Of a stretch of 64,000 bases of DNA, positions 38,835 through 46,640 are shown one piece after another. Below the pieces are notes generated by a model. It was not told where the DNA came from and did not search any database. It saw nothing but the letters and a program-made list of their open reading frames with translations. Both the position numbers and the translations under genes were made by a program. The stretch is from contig CAYJFK010000005.1 of assembly GCA_964369475.1 (NCBI GenBank), positions 1 to 64,000 on the forward strand, written 5' to 3'. This DNA is from CAYJFK01 sp964369475 (GTDB lineage Bacteria; Bacillota; Clostridia; Oscillospirales; Feifaniaceae). Positions within the stretch are counted from its first letter, which is position 1. Each line of letters starts with the position of its first letter.

Positions 38835-39185
38835 CTAAACCTGCACAGCATTGATATTGCAGGCTTTTTTGTTTAGTCCTATTATTACACAATCATCTAT
38901 AAGCCGAACCTTAAATGCCGACTTATCGGCAAGTTTTATTTCGACTGCCTCATTTGGTACAAACTTTGGCTCTGTCGTCATAATAGTGCGACCGGCGGCA
39001 GACTGCGGCAGCTCGTCTATCGCCCGCTCCCTCTTGTTCTCGTTTTCGATGTTGGGGAGCACCAAAGACTCCATAAATCTCTTAACAAATGTTGATTTTC
39101 CCGTGCGCACAGGGCCTACTACGCCCACATATATATCCCCATCTGTGCGCCTTGCTATATCGTCGTAAATACTGTATTTATCCAT
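38835..39185 (-). CDS. spoIVA: spoIVA 5' part (residues 1-97) with a foreign 19-residue tail
   Basis: The first 97 codons are the N-terminus of SpoIVA: DIARRTDGDIYVGVVG, then Walker A GPVRTGKST with Lys30, then TIMTTEPKF with Thr70 and Thr71, then VRLID ending at Asp97, the Walker B aspartate. The following 19 codons (DCVIIGLNKK and on to the stop) are element DNA, not SpoIVA. The start has GGAGG 5 bases upstream and overlaps the end of the GDT1-like gene by 8 bases. The 116-residue product has the P-loop but no Walker B glycine or polymerisation domains, so it should be inactive alone. The rest of the gene is at 15446-16634. Confidence 0.95.
   Translation of the reverse strand: MDKYSIYDDIARRTDGDIYVGVVGPVRTGKSTFVKRFMESLVLPNIENENKRERAIDELPQSAAGRTIMTTEPKFVPNEAVEIKLADKSAFKVRLIDDCVIIGLNKKACNINAVQV
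38866..38900 (-). other. Left attachment site of the spoIVA element
   Basis: The crossover GA on the minus strand is at 38896-38897, the first two bases of codon 97 of spoIVA. The element-side arm reads TTGTGT, then GACTAAAC, then a run of A (38866-38893). Joined to the arm at 16638-16664 it makes an inverted repeat centred on GA. Confidence 0.8.
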
Positions 39186-39852
39186 GACAACCTCCGTTTT
39201 TTCCTTTTGTGCGAAGTAGTAATAGTGCAGTTATAAAGAAAATGGCGACCGCAAGTGCTACATATTCCGCCATATCATATAGGTAATACTCAAGAGAAGG
39301 GTATACAAGGTTTCCCCCAAATATTATAAAGGTTGCGGCAGATATTACAGAAAACGCTCTGCCGCCTATTCTCTTTTTGAAAATATACCCCTCAAGCAGT
39401 GCTATGCTATTTGCTATCGTCATGCCTATAATTGCGCCAATAAAAATATAGAGCGATGACGAAGGGTTTGCCGCTGTTAAGGCAATTATTGCAACTGACG
39501 ATTTATCTGCCATTTCTGCGCTTGCAAACAATGTGAATATCTCGGGTATGCCGCTAACCCTTTTAAAGCTTTTATCTTTTATGCCACTTTGAATGGGTGA
39601 CAGGACATTTACAGCAAGTGCTATCAGCGCAAGACCGCTCGCAAGGCGCATTGTTTCGATATCAAACAGATAAGCAGCTCCCCTCCCTACGCTGACGTTA
39701 AGCAGGGTTAGCGTCATTATGGCAAGCGAGATGCCTGCCGAAATTTCGGTTATCTTATGCCGCTTTGTTAGGCTCGATGTAAGTGCTTTAGAGCTGTCTG
39801 TCATCTCGGCGAGAAATACCACAGTAAGTGCAGAGAGCAAACTTGTTATCAT
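39178..39852 (-). CDS. GDT1/UPF0016-like membrane protein
   Basis: A 224-residue membrane protein with six or seven predicted helices in two homologous halves. Each half has a motif like the E-x-G-D-K/R-S/T signature of the GDT1 (TMEM165) family: AEMTDSS at 15-21 and AEMADKSS near residue 112. Members export manganese or calcium; here the Gly of the signature is replaced (MT, MA), so the match is imperfect. The gene overlaps sipL by 4 bases and spoIVA by 8 bases, which places it in a sporulation operon and suggests cation transport in the mother cell. Confidence 0.72.
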   Translation of the reverse strand: MITSLLSALTVVFLAEMTDSSKALTSSLTKRHKITEISAGISLAIMTLTLLNVSVGRGAAYLFDIETMRLASGLALIALAVNVLSPIQSGIKDKSFKRVSGIPEIFTLFASAEMADKSSVAIIALTAANPSSSLYIFIGAIIGMTIANSIALLEGYIFKKRIGGRAFSVISAATFIIFGGNLVYPSLEYYLYDMAEYVALAVAIFFITALLLLRTKGKNGGCHG

Positions 39853-41378
39853 CTCGGAATTATCAATGGCGACGGCATATCGTTAAGGCTCTCTATCCCA
39901 TTTGCAAGAAGAATATCGCCTGTCGGCACAAGATATCTCTTGCCTACCTCCCAAGCGGTCTCGCCTGTTGTGGGGTAGTAGAGTGTAACACCGCTACACT
40001 TTTCGCCCTTCGCAAGAAGTGGCCCCATTTGAACAGATGATATAATGCTCTTTGGGCACTTTGTTCTGCCAAGACCCGAGCAAACGATGTCTGCTGTTAC
40101 AGTAATATCGCCCGATGTGCCTATTCGATAGTCGACCGCCTCGACAGCGCAGTGACCTTGGAATGTCGCATCTATTATTGGCGCTCCTTCATCACTTTTG
40201 CAGGCAGATTCGAACTTTGTGCTTCTGTCTATCGCTGTTATATCGCCGTTTATATCCTTTACAAGAAAAGATACAAGAAGGTCGCCCTTAAATATCGGGT
40301 CGCCGTTTTTGACCATGGCGTTCTTTACATCGGCAAATGCCTCCACTGCGAAAATTTCCGTAATGTTAGGCAGGTTAAATGTATCGCTTACCTGTGTGTT
40401 ACATCTGTACTGCTCTATATTTTCGGGATATACCGTTATACTCTCTGCCTTTATCTCGTTTTTGGAGGAATAAACATCGCTTGCAACCGCCATATCGTTC
40501 TTACTGTACACATTTGCATCTACTATGCTATCTATGTGTATCGACAAACTGCGATTTTCTCCCATGGCATCTTCCATAATCCCATGCGTTATGTCTAAGA
40601 TGCCAAAGGTCATACTGCACATGTCCCCTTCTTTTGCACCTTCGCACTCGATTACCTCGTTAAATGGCACTCTCTTTGTGTACTGCTCTATTTTTCCCGT
40701 TTCAAGTTCGCTGATATATAGGCAGGTCACTGTCGCTTCGCCCTTCATTACAATGCGGTTTGTCACAACCTTGTATTCAACGGCACGAATTTCACCGTCG
40801 CACCTTAACATGCGTTCGATGTCTGGCGCACCTTGGGGCATTTCGATCATTTCTTCTATTGCAAATTCTTTAACCATGCCGCCTGCATACCTTGCAAAGG
40901 CCATGTGCTCGCTCATAACTTCAAGAGAGCCGTCCATGTCAAAGTTTGGGCTTATTATGTCGCACTGCTTGGTTTCTTCTGCTCCAATACTGCCCTTTAG
41001 CTCGCATATAAGCTCCATCTTGCGCTCGGATATAGGGCGACAGGTTACACCGCTCATGTTTATGTTGCCACGTATCCTATCCCCTTCCTTTATTTCGCTG
41101 TTTGCCTCCTCGATGACTAAAGGCATACGCACAAAGTGGGATTGCAAATTGCCCTCAGACGGCATGTAGAGCACAATGCAATCTATGCGCCCTTCAATTA
41201 AAAACGCTCCGTTCATTGCCTTAATTCTTGTTACCGTTGCCCTTGCATCTACCCTAATAATTCTATGTACATCAGGTAAATATTCGGGTAGTGTGCTCTC
41301 AATACTGCTCGCACCCTCCACAGCCTTTGTTAAAAATGTGGAGTTGTATTCAAGCTTAACCGTTGTTACGGTCTCCAT
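39849..41378 (-). CDS. sipL: SipL-like SpoIVA-interacting protein (DUF3794 plus LysM)
   Basis: A 509-residue protein with repeated DUF3794 domains (about 30-125, 165-255 and 305-400) and a C-terminal LysM-like domain (about 455-503; GETAWEVGKRYLVPTGDILLANGI). This is the layout of Clostridioides difficile SipL, which binds SpoIVA through LysM and is needed for coat localisation, taking the place of Bacillus SpoVID. It is the first gene of the operon that continues into the spoIVA 5' part and is preceded by a strong sigma-E-like promoter. The close linkage of sipL and spoIVA supports both names. Confidence 0.88.
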   Translation of the reverse strand: METVTTVKLEYNSTFLTKAVEGASSIESTLPEYLPDVHRIIRVDARATVTRIKAMNGAFLIEGRIDCIVLYMPSEGNLQSHFVRMPLVIEEANSEIKEGDRIRGNINMSGVTCRPISERKMELICELKGSIGAEETKQCDIISPNFDMDGSLEVMSEHMAFARYAGGMVKEFAIEEMIEMPQGAPDIERMLRCDGEIRAVEYKVVTNRIVMKGEATVTCLYISELETGKIEQYTKRVPFNEVIECEGAKEGDMCSMTFGILDITHGIMEDAMGENRSLSIHIDSIVDANVYSKNDMAVASDVYSSKNEIKAESITVYPENIEQYRCNTQVSDTFNLPNITEIFAVEAFADVKNAMVKNGDPIFKGDLLVSFLVKDINGDITAIDRSTKFESACKSDEGAPIIDATFQGHCAVEAVDYRIGTSGDITVTADIVCSGLGRTKCPKSIISSVQMGPLLAKGEKCSGVTLYYPTTGETAWEVGKRYLVPTGDILLANGIESLNDMPSPLIIPR

Positions 41379-41426
41379 ACTCTAATCGCTCCTTCCGCTA
41401 ATAGATAGGGGTCAGCCCTATATCTG

Positions 41427-41455
41427 ATTATATGGGACGAGCGGTTATAATATGA
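41427..41455 (-). promoter_or_regulatory. Sigma-E-type promoter of the sipL-spoIVA operon
   Basis: On the minus strand TCATATT (41449-41455) fits the sigma-E -35 pattern at all 7 positions. After 14 bp, CATATAAT (41427-41434) differs from the -10 pattern CATACAAT by one base. This implies mother-cell expression early in sporulation. Confidence 0.75.
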
Positions 41456-41688
41456 ATGCTTGTTTTGTCTATTGTAATTTTTATTTTGCGGCGCTATAAG
41501 ATTTCTTATTACATATACTATTGCTTCCAAGCACCTTGTTCAAAGAAAATAGATGGTTTTTATGTGTTGATTAGTATTTTTAGTGAATAATAATCAATAA
41601 TTTTACAATAAATGAAACTGCATTTTTCATCATTTTCAATGATATAAGTTGCGCTTTTACAATAAATTTACAAATTTTCTTAAAATAG

Positions 41689-41719
41689 CATTTACTTTTT
41701 GTAGTAAATGAGATATTAT
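41689..41719 (+). promoter_or_regulatory. Sigma-A promoter with inverted repeat, second chemoreceptor
   Basis: TTTACT (41691-41696) and TATTAT (41714-41719) are 17 bp apart. CATTTACT and AGTAAATG (41689-41696 and 41703-41710) form a perfect 8-bp inverted repeat over the -35 region, a likely repressor site. Confidence 0.6.
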
Positions 41720-41767
41720 TAAATTATAGCGTTTTTAAGAATATTAAGTATAATAAGGAGAAGTCTA

Positions 41768-43411
41768 ATGAAAAAAGCAGAAGTCGGTGAAAAAAAATAC
41801 AAGCGCATATCTTCGCAGTTTAATATTCTGATAGCCGTCATGACGACAATTATTGTATCTGTTATGATTGTTATAAGTGGATTTATGACAGCCACTAATG
41901 TAACGGGCGAGCTTACAGACCAATGTATAACGGCAACAAATCTTCTTGAGTATGAACTAAGCCTTCATGAAGTTGCCGCTATGAAGGACAAAACGGAGGT
42001 TTTGGAACGACTTAAATCTATAACAGGGTGCGAGTTTACAATATTTGACGGCGATGTTAGAGAGTTTACTACAATAGTTATTGATGGCGAGCGTGCAGTA
42101 GGCACAACTCTTGACCCTGTGATTGCAAGTACCGTTTTAACAGAGGGAAAGCCATACATCGGTGAAGCTGCTATTTTAGGTGAAAGTCATATCACTTCTT
42201 ACATGCCGCACTATGAAAACGGCAAAATTACAGGTGTAGTTTTTGCTGGAATTTCGAGCAGTGCTAACGACGACGAGATAAATTTTGCCCTTACTGTATC
42301 GATGTTTGTTGGAATAGCTCTTATACTTATTGTTTGTATTATCTGCAAAATTGTTATCGACAAATCGGTTGCAAAGCCCCTTGCCATTGTAATGGATGCT
42401 GCAAACAGAATTACTGTCGGCGATATGAGCTTTGACCTCGATGTTAAGTCAAATACCGAAATCGGTCACCTTGCTGATTCTTTTAATTCCATGAAGGGCA
42501 CACTTTCGTCTCTTAACGAAGTTCTTGTAGATATGCTTGGCAAGATGGCGAAGGGTGACTGGAATGTAGACATAGGCGACCCCAAAATATATGTAGGCGA
42601 TTGGAGAGGTCTTTATAACTCGGTAAGCGAAATGACAACTTCTGTTCGCAATGCGCTGTCACAGGTTGCGACCTCTGCCGGCATGATATCTTCGAGCATA
42701 CAACAAGTATCCTCAGGCTCGCAGGCCCTTGCAGACGGTGCTACACAACAAGCAGCCAGTGTAGAAATACTCTCTCAAAACCTACAAGATCTTTCGGTTC
42801 AGGTTGCAGACAACTCTACTAACACTAAAAAGGTTAACGACATTGCGATAGTTTCGGGCGAAGTAACAAGTTCAACGCTCGACGACATGAAGCAGATGCT
42901 TTCTGCCATGAGTGAAATATCGGGAACGTCTGAGAACATAGAAAAGGTAATTAAGGTCATAGATGATATTGCCTTCCAAACAAATATTCTTGCCCTAAAC
43001 GCAGCTGTCGAGGCAGCACGTGCGGGTAGTGCGGGTAAGGGCTTTGCCGTTGTAGCTGATGAGGTTCGTAATCTGGCACAAAAATCTTCCGAGGCGGTAA
43101 AGAGCACGTCACAGCTAATCGAGCGTTCGATTAACGCTGTTAAGGTTGGCGAGGGCATAGCACAGAAGACAAATACCTCCTTTGAAGACCTTGCTAATAA
43201 GGTTTCTCAGATGGTAGTTACCATCAACGAAATATCAAATGCAACACAAGAGCAGGCAGAGGGAATCAAGGAGATTTCGAGCAGTATAGACCAAATATCC
43301 TTGGTTATTCAAACAAATACTGCCACAAGTGAAGAGAGTGCCGCTACAAGCGAAGAACTTGCCGCACTTGCAAACAACCTACACTCGCTTGTTGAGCAAT
43401 TTAAACTTTAA
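41768..43411 (+). CDS. Methyl-accepting chemotaxis protein with single-Cache-type sensor
   Basis: A 547-residue chemoreceptor. Membrane segments lie at about 20-42 and 178-200 around an outer domain of about 130 residues with Cache-like strands (CEFTIFDGDVREFTTI and ITGVVFAGIS). HAMP and a signalling hairpin follow, with the conserved IAFQTNILALNAAVEAARAG and GFAVVADEVRNLA segments. SD is AAGGAG. It is an orphan receptor, separate in sensor type from the receptor at 8635, and its insertion between sporulation and housekeeping genes is not explained by context. Confidence 0.92.
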   Translation: MKKAEVGEKKYKRISSQFNILIAVMTTIIVSVMIVISGFMTATNVTGELTDQCITATNLLEYELSLHEVAAMKDKTEVLERLKSITGCEFTIFDGDVREFTTIVIDGERAVGTTLDPVIASTVLTEGKPYIGEAAILGESHITSYMPHYENGKITGVVFAGISSSANDDEINFALTVSMFVGIALILIVCIICKIVIDKSVAKPLAIVMDAANRITVGDMSFDLDVKSNTEIGHLADSFNSMKGTLSSLNEVLVDMLGKMAKGDWNVDIGDPKIYVGDWRGLYNSVSEMTTSVRNALSQVATSAGMISSSIQQVSSGSQALADGATQQAASVEILSQNLQDLSVQVADNSTNTKKVNDIAIVSGEVTSSTLDDMKQMLSAMSEISGTSENIEKVIKVIDDIAFQTNILALNAAVEAARAGSAGKGFAVVADEVRNLAQKSSEAVKSTSQLIERSINAVKVGEGIAQKTNTSFEDLANKVSQMVVTINEISNATQEQAEGIKEISSSIDQISLVIQTNTATSEESAATSEELAALANNLHSLVEQFKL

Positions 43412-43431
43412 ATGATAGCCTTATAAAGGCA

Positions 43432-43465
43432 AAAAACGGGAGGTCATAATGACCTCCCGTTTTTA
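43432..43465. terminator. Bidirectional terminator between chemoreceptor and mutS2
   Basis: Perfect stem AAAAACGGGAGGTCAT with its complement ending in T on both strands. It lies between two convergent genes. Confidence 0.9.
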
Positions 43466-43502
43466 TTATTAAACTACAAAGTTTGTGTAAGAACCTCTAC
43501 TC

Positions 43503-45890
43503 TTACCTAAGTTCCACTATCGTAACCCCCGAGTCGCCCTCGCCGTAAACACCGGGGCGGAAGGCTTTGACGTGTGGGTGGCCTTTTAAATAAGACCATA
43601 CGGCAGAGCGCAGAGCGCCTGTACCTTTTCCGTGAATTACCGTTATGCTCTCGAGCCCTCGCATCGATGCCTCGTCGAGATATTTGTCGAGCGCAAAACA
43701 TCCATCTTCGCCGTTTTGCCCTCTTAGATCTATCTCTGCACGCATCGAGACAATTTCTTTGTCGCCCGATCCCCTTCGTGCCGAGACGAGCTTTTCCGTT
43801 ATCTTCTTTTGCTCGTCTACAAGTTCGAGGTCTTTAAGTTTCACCTTTGTCTTTATAATGCCTGCCTGCACTTGCAGGTTGCCGTTCGAGTCGGGCAGTG
43901 TTAGCACTTCGGCTATTTTGTCTATACTGCGAATACGCACGCTGTCTCCGATTTTTAAGGCTCTCGGCAGTACGTATTCTTTATCCTCACGCTCTATAAC
44001 AGGATTTGCGGCATCGGCCGCACTGTTTATGCCCTTTCTTAGCGCCGCCCTTGCTTCGGATAGCCTTGCGCCAAAATCGGGTGAGTCCTTTTGCTTTTTA
44101 AGCTCGTTTAGCTCGTTCATTGTACGGTTGTACATCTCCCTTGCCATGGCTACAAGCCTGCGTGCTTCGGCAGTTGCCTTTTCAAGTTCACGCTCTGTCT
44201 TTGCCTGAAACTCCCTGCGCTCCTTTTCAAGGCGAGAGCGTTCTGCCTGTGCGCCGTCGTTAGTCCTGCGAAGTGCCGCAAGCTCTCCTTCAAGCTCCTG
44301 ACGACGAGCTTCTACTTGCTCCATTACGTCCTCAAAGCGAAGTGCATCACCGCTTGTAAGCTCCTTTGCTCTGTCTATAATCCCTTCATCAATTCCAAGA
44401 CTCGAGGAAATTGCATATGCGTTGGACTTACCCGGCATTCCCGTTATAAGTTTGTATGTCGGGCGGAGCGTTTTAACATCGAACTCGCACGATGCATTTT
44501 GCACCCCCTCCGTTGTAAGGGCAAAGAGCTTTAGCTCGGGATAATGGGTCGTCGCAACTATCTTTGCCCCTTGCGCCCTCATGCGTTCGAGTATTGCTGT
44601 TGCAAGGGCGGCACCCTCTACGGGGTCTGTGCCGGCTCCGAGCTCGTCTAGCAAGATAAGGCTGTTTTTGTTGTCTGTTGCAAGTATATCTACAATCGTT
44701 CTCATATGACCTGAAAATGTCGAAAGCGACTGCTCTATGCTCTGCTCGTCTCCTATGTCGCACAGTATATTTGTAAATACCGCCACATGAGAATTTTCAG
44801 CCGCAGGCACATGAAGTCCTGCCGCCGCCATAAGGCAGATTAACCCTGTCGTCTTAAGCGAGACTGTCTTACCGCCTGTGTTCGGGCCTGTTATAACAAG
44901 CGTGTCGACACTGTTCGACAGTGCAATGTCGATAGCTACAACTACCTCGGGCGCTATTAGTGGGTGACGTGCCCTTTTAAGGTCTACGTTGCCTTCGGTG
45001 TTTAAAACCGGACGTACCGCCTCTTGCACCCTCGCAAGCCTGCCTTTGGCAAATGCAAAGTCTATCTCCACAAGTAGGTCGTAGTCGAGCATAATGTCGT
45101 CGGACCTTAGAGCAACAAGGGCAGAGAGCTCTGCCAAGATGCGCTCTATTTCCTCTGCCTCTTTTACCTTTAGCATCTTTATTTCGTTATTGGCCTCTAC
45201 GACCGCCATAGGCTCGATAAAGCAGGTCGCACCAGAACCTGACATATCGTGCACAAGTCCCGGAACATCGCCCCTGTGCTCGGCTTTAACAGGGAGAACA
45301 AACCGATCTCCCCTTATTGTAACAATTTGGTCTTGCAGATATTTTTGATAGCTCGGCGAGCGTATCATCCTTTGGAGGGTGTCACGCACCTTTTGCGATG
45401 CCGCCATTGTCTGCCTTCTTATCTTGGCAAGCTCGGGAGATGCTCTGTCTGCCATTTCTTCTTCGCTTAATATCGAAGAAAGAATTGTTTCTTCGAGCGT
45501 TTTTTGCGGAGTAAGCAGATTGAAAATCTCCCTAAGCGATGGGGCATCTTCGCAATCTTCTGCAATATATGTCTCGCACTGCCTTGCAGATTTTAAGACC
45601 GCCGCAATGCGGAGCAGTTCGAGCATCGAGAGCGTTGCCCCTTTTTTGGAATGGGATACCGCCTCTGTAATGTCCTTAATTCCGCTCGTTGGGGCACTTC
45701 CCTTACGTGCTATTAGGGTAAATGCCTCTGCCGTTCTAACTTGACGCTCCTCTACCTCTTCGAGGTATGGCGACGGTGTTAGCTCGCTCGCCTTTTTGCG
45801 TGAGCCGTCGCAGGAGCATTTTTCTATAAGCAGATCGAGCACTCTGTTAAACTCGAGCGTTTTATATGTCTTTTGCATTAGTTTTGTCAT
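43503..45890 (-). CDS. mutS2: Endonuclease MutS2
   Basis: A 795-residue MutS2 protein: N-terminal MutS core without a mismatch-recognition domain, ATPase with Walker A GPNTGGKT (near residue 335) and LILLDELGAGTDP, a long coiled coil (about 520-630) and a C-terminal Smr nuclease domain with the motifs DLRGQ and HGKGTG. Family members suppress homologous recombination or rescue collided ribosomes. It follows recO by 9 bases in the era-recO block. The start at ATG 45890 is weakly supported; an in-frame ATG four codons later is possible. Confidence 0.95.
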   Translation of the reverse strand: MTKLMQKTYKTLEFNRVLDLLIEKCSCDGSRKKASELTPSPYLEEVEERQVRTAEAFTLIARKGSAPTSGIKDITEAVSHSKKGATLSMLELLRIAAVLKSARQCETYIAEDCEDAPSLREIFNLLTPQKTLEETILSSILSEEEMADRASPELAKIRRQTMAASQKVRDTLQRMIRSPSYQKYLQDQIVTIRGDRFVLPVKAEHRGDVPGLVHDMSGSGATCFIEPMAVVEANNEIKMLKVKEAEEIERILAELSALVALRSDDIMLDYDLLVEIDFAFAKGRLARVQEAVRPVLNTEGNVDLKRARHPLIAPEVVVAIDIALSNSVDTLVITGPNTGGKTVSLKTTGLICLMAAAGLHVPAAENSHVAVFTNILCDIGDEQSIEQSLSTFSGHMRTIVDILATDNKNSLILLDELGAGTDPVEGAALATAILERMRAQGAKIVATTHYPELKLFALTTEGVQNASCEFDVKTLRPTYKLITGMPGKSNAYAISSSLGIDEGIIDRAKELTSGDALRFEDVMEQVEARRQELEGELAALRRTNDGAQAERSRLEKERREFQAKTERELEKATAEARRLVAMAREMYNRTMNELNELKKQKDSPDFGARLSEARAALRKGINSAADAANPVIEREDKEYVLPRALKIGDSVRIRSIDKIAEVLTLPDSNGNLQVQAGIIKTKVKLKDLELVDEQKKITEKLVSARRGSGDKEIVSMRAEIDLRGQNGEDGCFALDKYLDEASMRGLESITVIHGKGTGALRSAVWSYLKGHPHVKAFRPGVYGEGDSGVTIVELR

Positions 45891-45899
45891 CTATTTCCA

Positions 45900-46640
45900 T
45901 TAGTCCTTTCTATTTGCGACCGATTTGTAAAAATTAAAGGTATCGAATTTTCTTGCAAGCTGATTTACGGCATAGTCTGCCGTAATATCGGCAAACACCA
46001 AAGGAAGCCCCTCGGACAGTTTAAACATGTATAACTGCTTTGGGTTACAGCATGTTACATACTCCATAGCATTTATAACGGCCGTCGGCAGTTTGGTTGC
46101 ATAGGGTGCACAGGCAGTGCAAACAAGGCCTCCGTCGAGCGGTGAAAAGGAGTAGTTTTGCGAGTTGTTGCCGCATTTTATACAGTCTGTCAAATGTGGC
46201 AGATAACCTGCCTCGGCAAGTGCTCTCAACGTGTAGGCGGCAATGATACTATCTATACTTGTTATCGCTCTCGACAGTGCAAATAATGCATTTAAGGTCA
46301 GCCTTAGCAGATTGTCGTCGTCCTGCCCTTCTACCGCTAAAGAGGAGCATAGCTCTACTACATACCCTGCCGCTCCAAGTGCCGATATATCTTTTCTTAG
46401 GTCGAAAAAAGACTCTGTAATGTCTGCCTGTTTAACTGTATATTTATCGTCCTTTTTGTTTAGCGTATAACTGCCATAGCTAAAGACCGAAGATGCGTGG
46501 AGCAGTGGGCTTTTTATCTTTCCAGCTCCCCTTGCCCAGCACCAAATAAGCCCTTCGCCCTCTGCAAGAATTAGTATGCTCTTGTCTGCCTCGCCGACAG
46601 GCACCGTTCGCAAAACAAGTGCATTGGTTGTTATATACAT
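45900..46640 (-). CDS. recO: DNA repair protein RecO
   Basis: A 246-residue protein with the N-terminal OB-fold (YITTNALVLRTVPVGEADKS), a helical centre and a zinc finger (CIKCG and CTACA, about 177-203). RecO loads RecA in the RecFOR pathway. Its first base is the last base of era, a normal Firmicute gene order. Confidence 0.93.
   Translation of the reverse strand: MYITTNALVLRTVPVGEADKSILILAEGEGLIWCWARGAGKIKSPLLHASSVFSYGSYTLNKKDDKYTVKQADITESFFDLRKDISALGAAGYVVELCSSLAVEGQDDDNLLRLTLNALFALSRAITSIDSIIAAYTLRALAEAGYLPHLTDCIKCGNNSQNYSFSPLDGGLVCTACAPYATKLPTAVINAMEYVTCCNPKQLYMFKLSEGLPLVFADITADYAVNQLARKFDTFNFYKSVANRKD

Larger units (their letters stand above)
16635..38895 (-). mobile_element. 22,261-bp serine-recombinase element inserted in spoIVA
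   Basis: The element is bounded by the two spoIVA halves. It carries a three-gene serine recombinase operon beside one end with a small accessory gene, a 13.5-kb surface-protein gene and a two-component system. It has no phage structural, replication, relaxase or conjugation genes. Both spoIVA parts are on the same strand and in the right order, so recombination between the ends would excise a circle and repair the gene. It is comparable in logic to the skin element of sigK. Every recombinase keeps its catalytic motif, so excision should be possible. Confidence 0.9.

Noticed and set aside
16635..38895. Prophage in spoIVA
   Set aside because: No terminase, portal, capsid, tail, lysis or replication gene is visible; only recombinases, a surface protein and a two-component system.
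38893..38897. Crossover at the second GAT next to the core
   Set aside because: It would add an extra Asp (LIDDCVGY) and is not in the centre of the arm symmetry; the first GA gives LIDCVGY and 492 residues.
15446..39185. Group II intron or intein as cause of the split
   Set aside because: No reverse transcriptase, maturase or splicing domain occurs, and the serine recombinases with symmetric ends explain the break.
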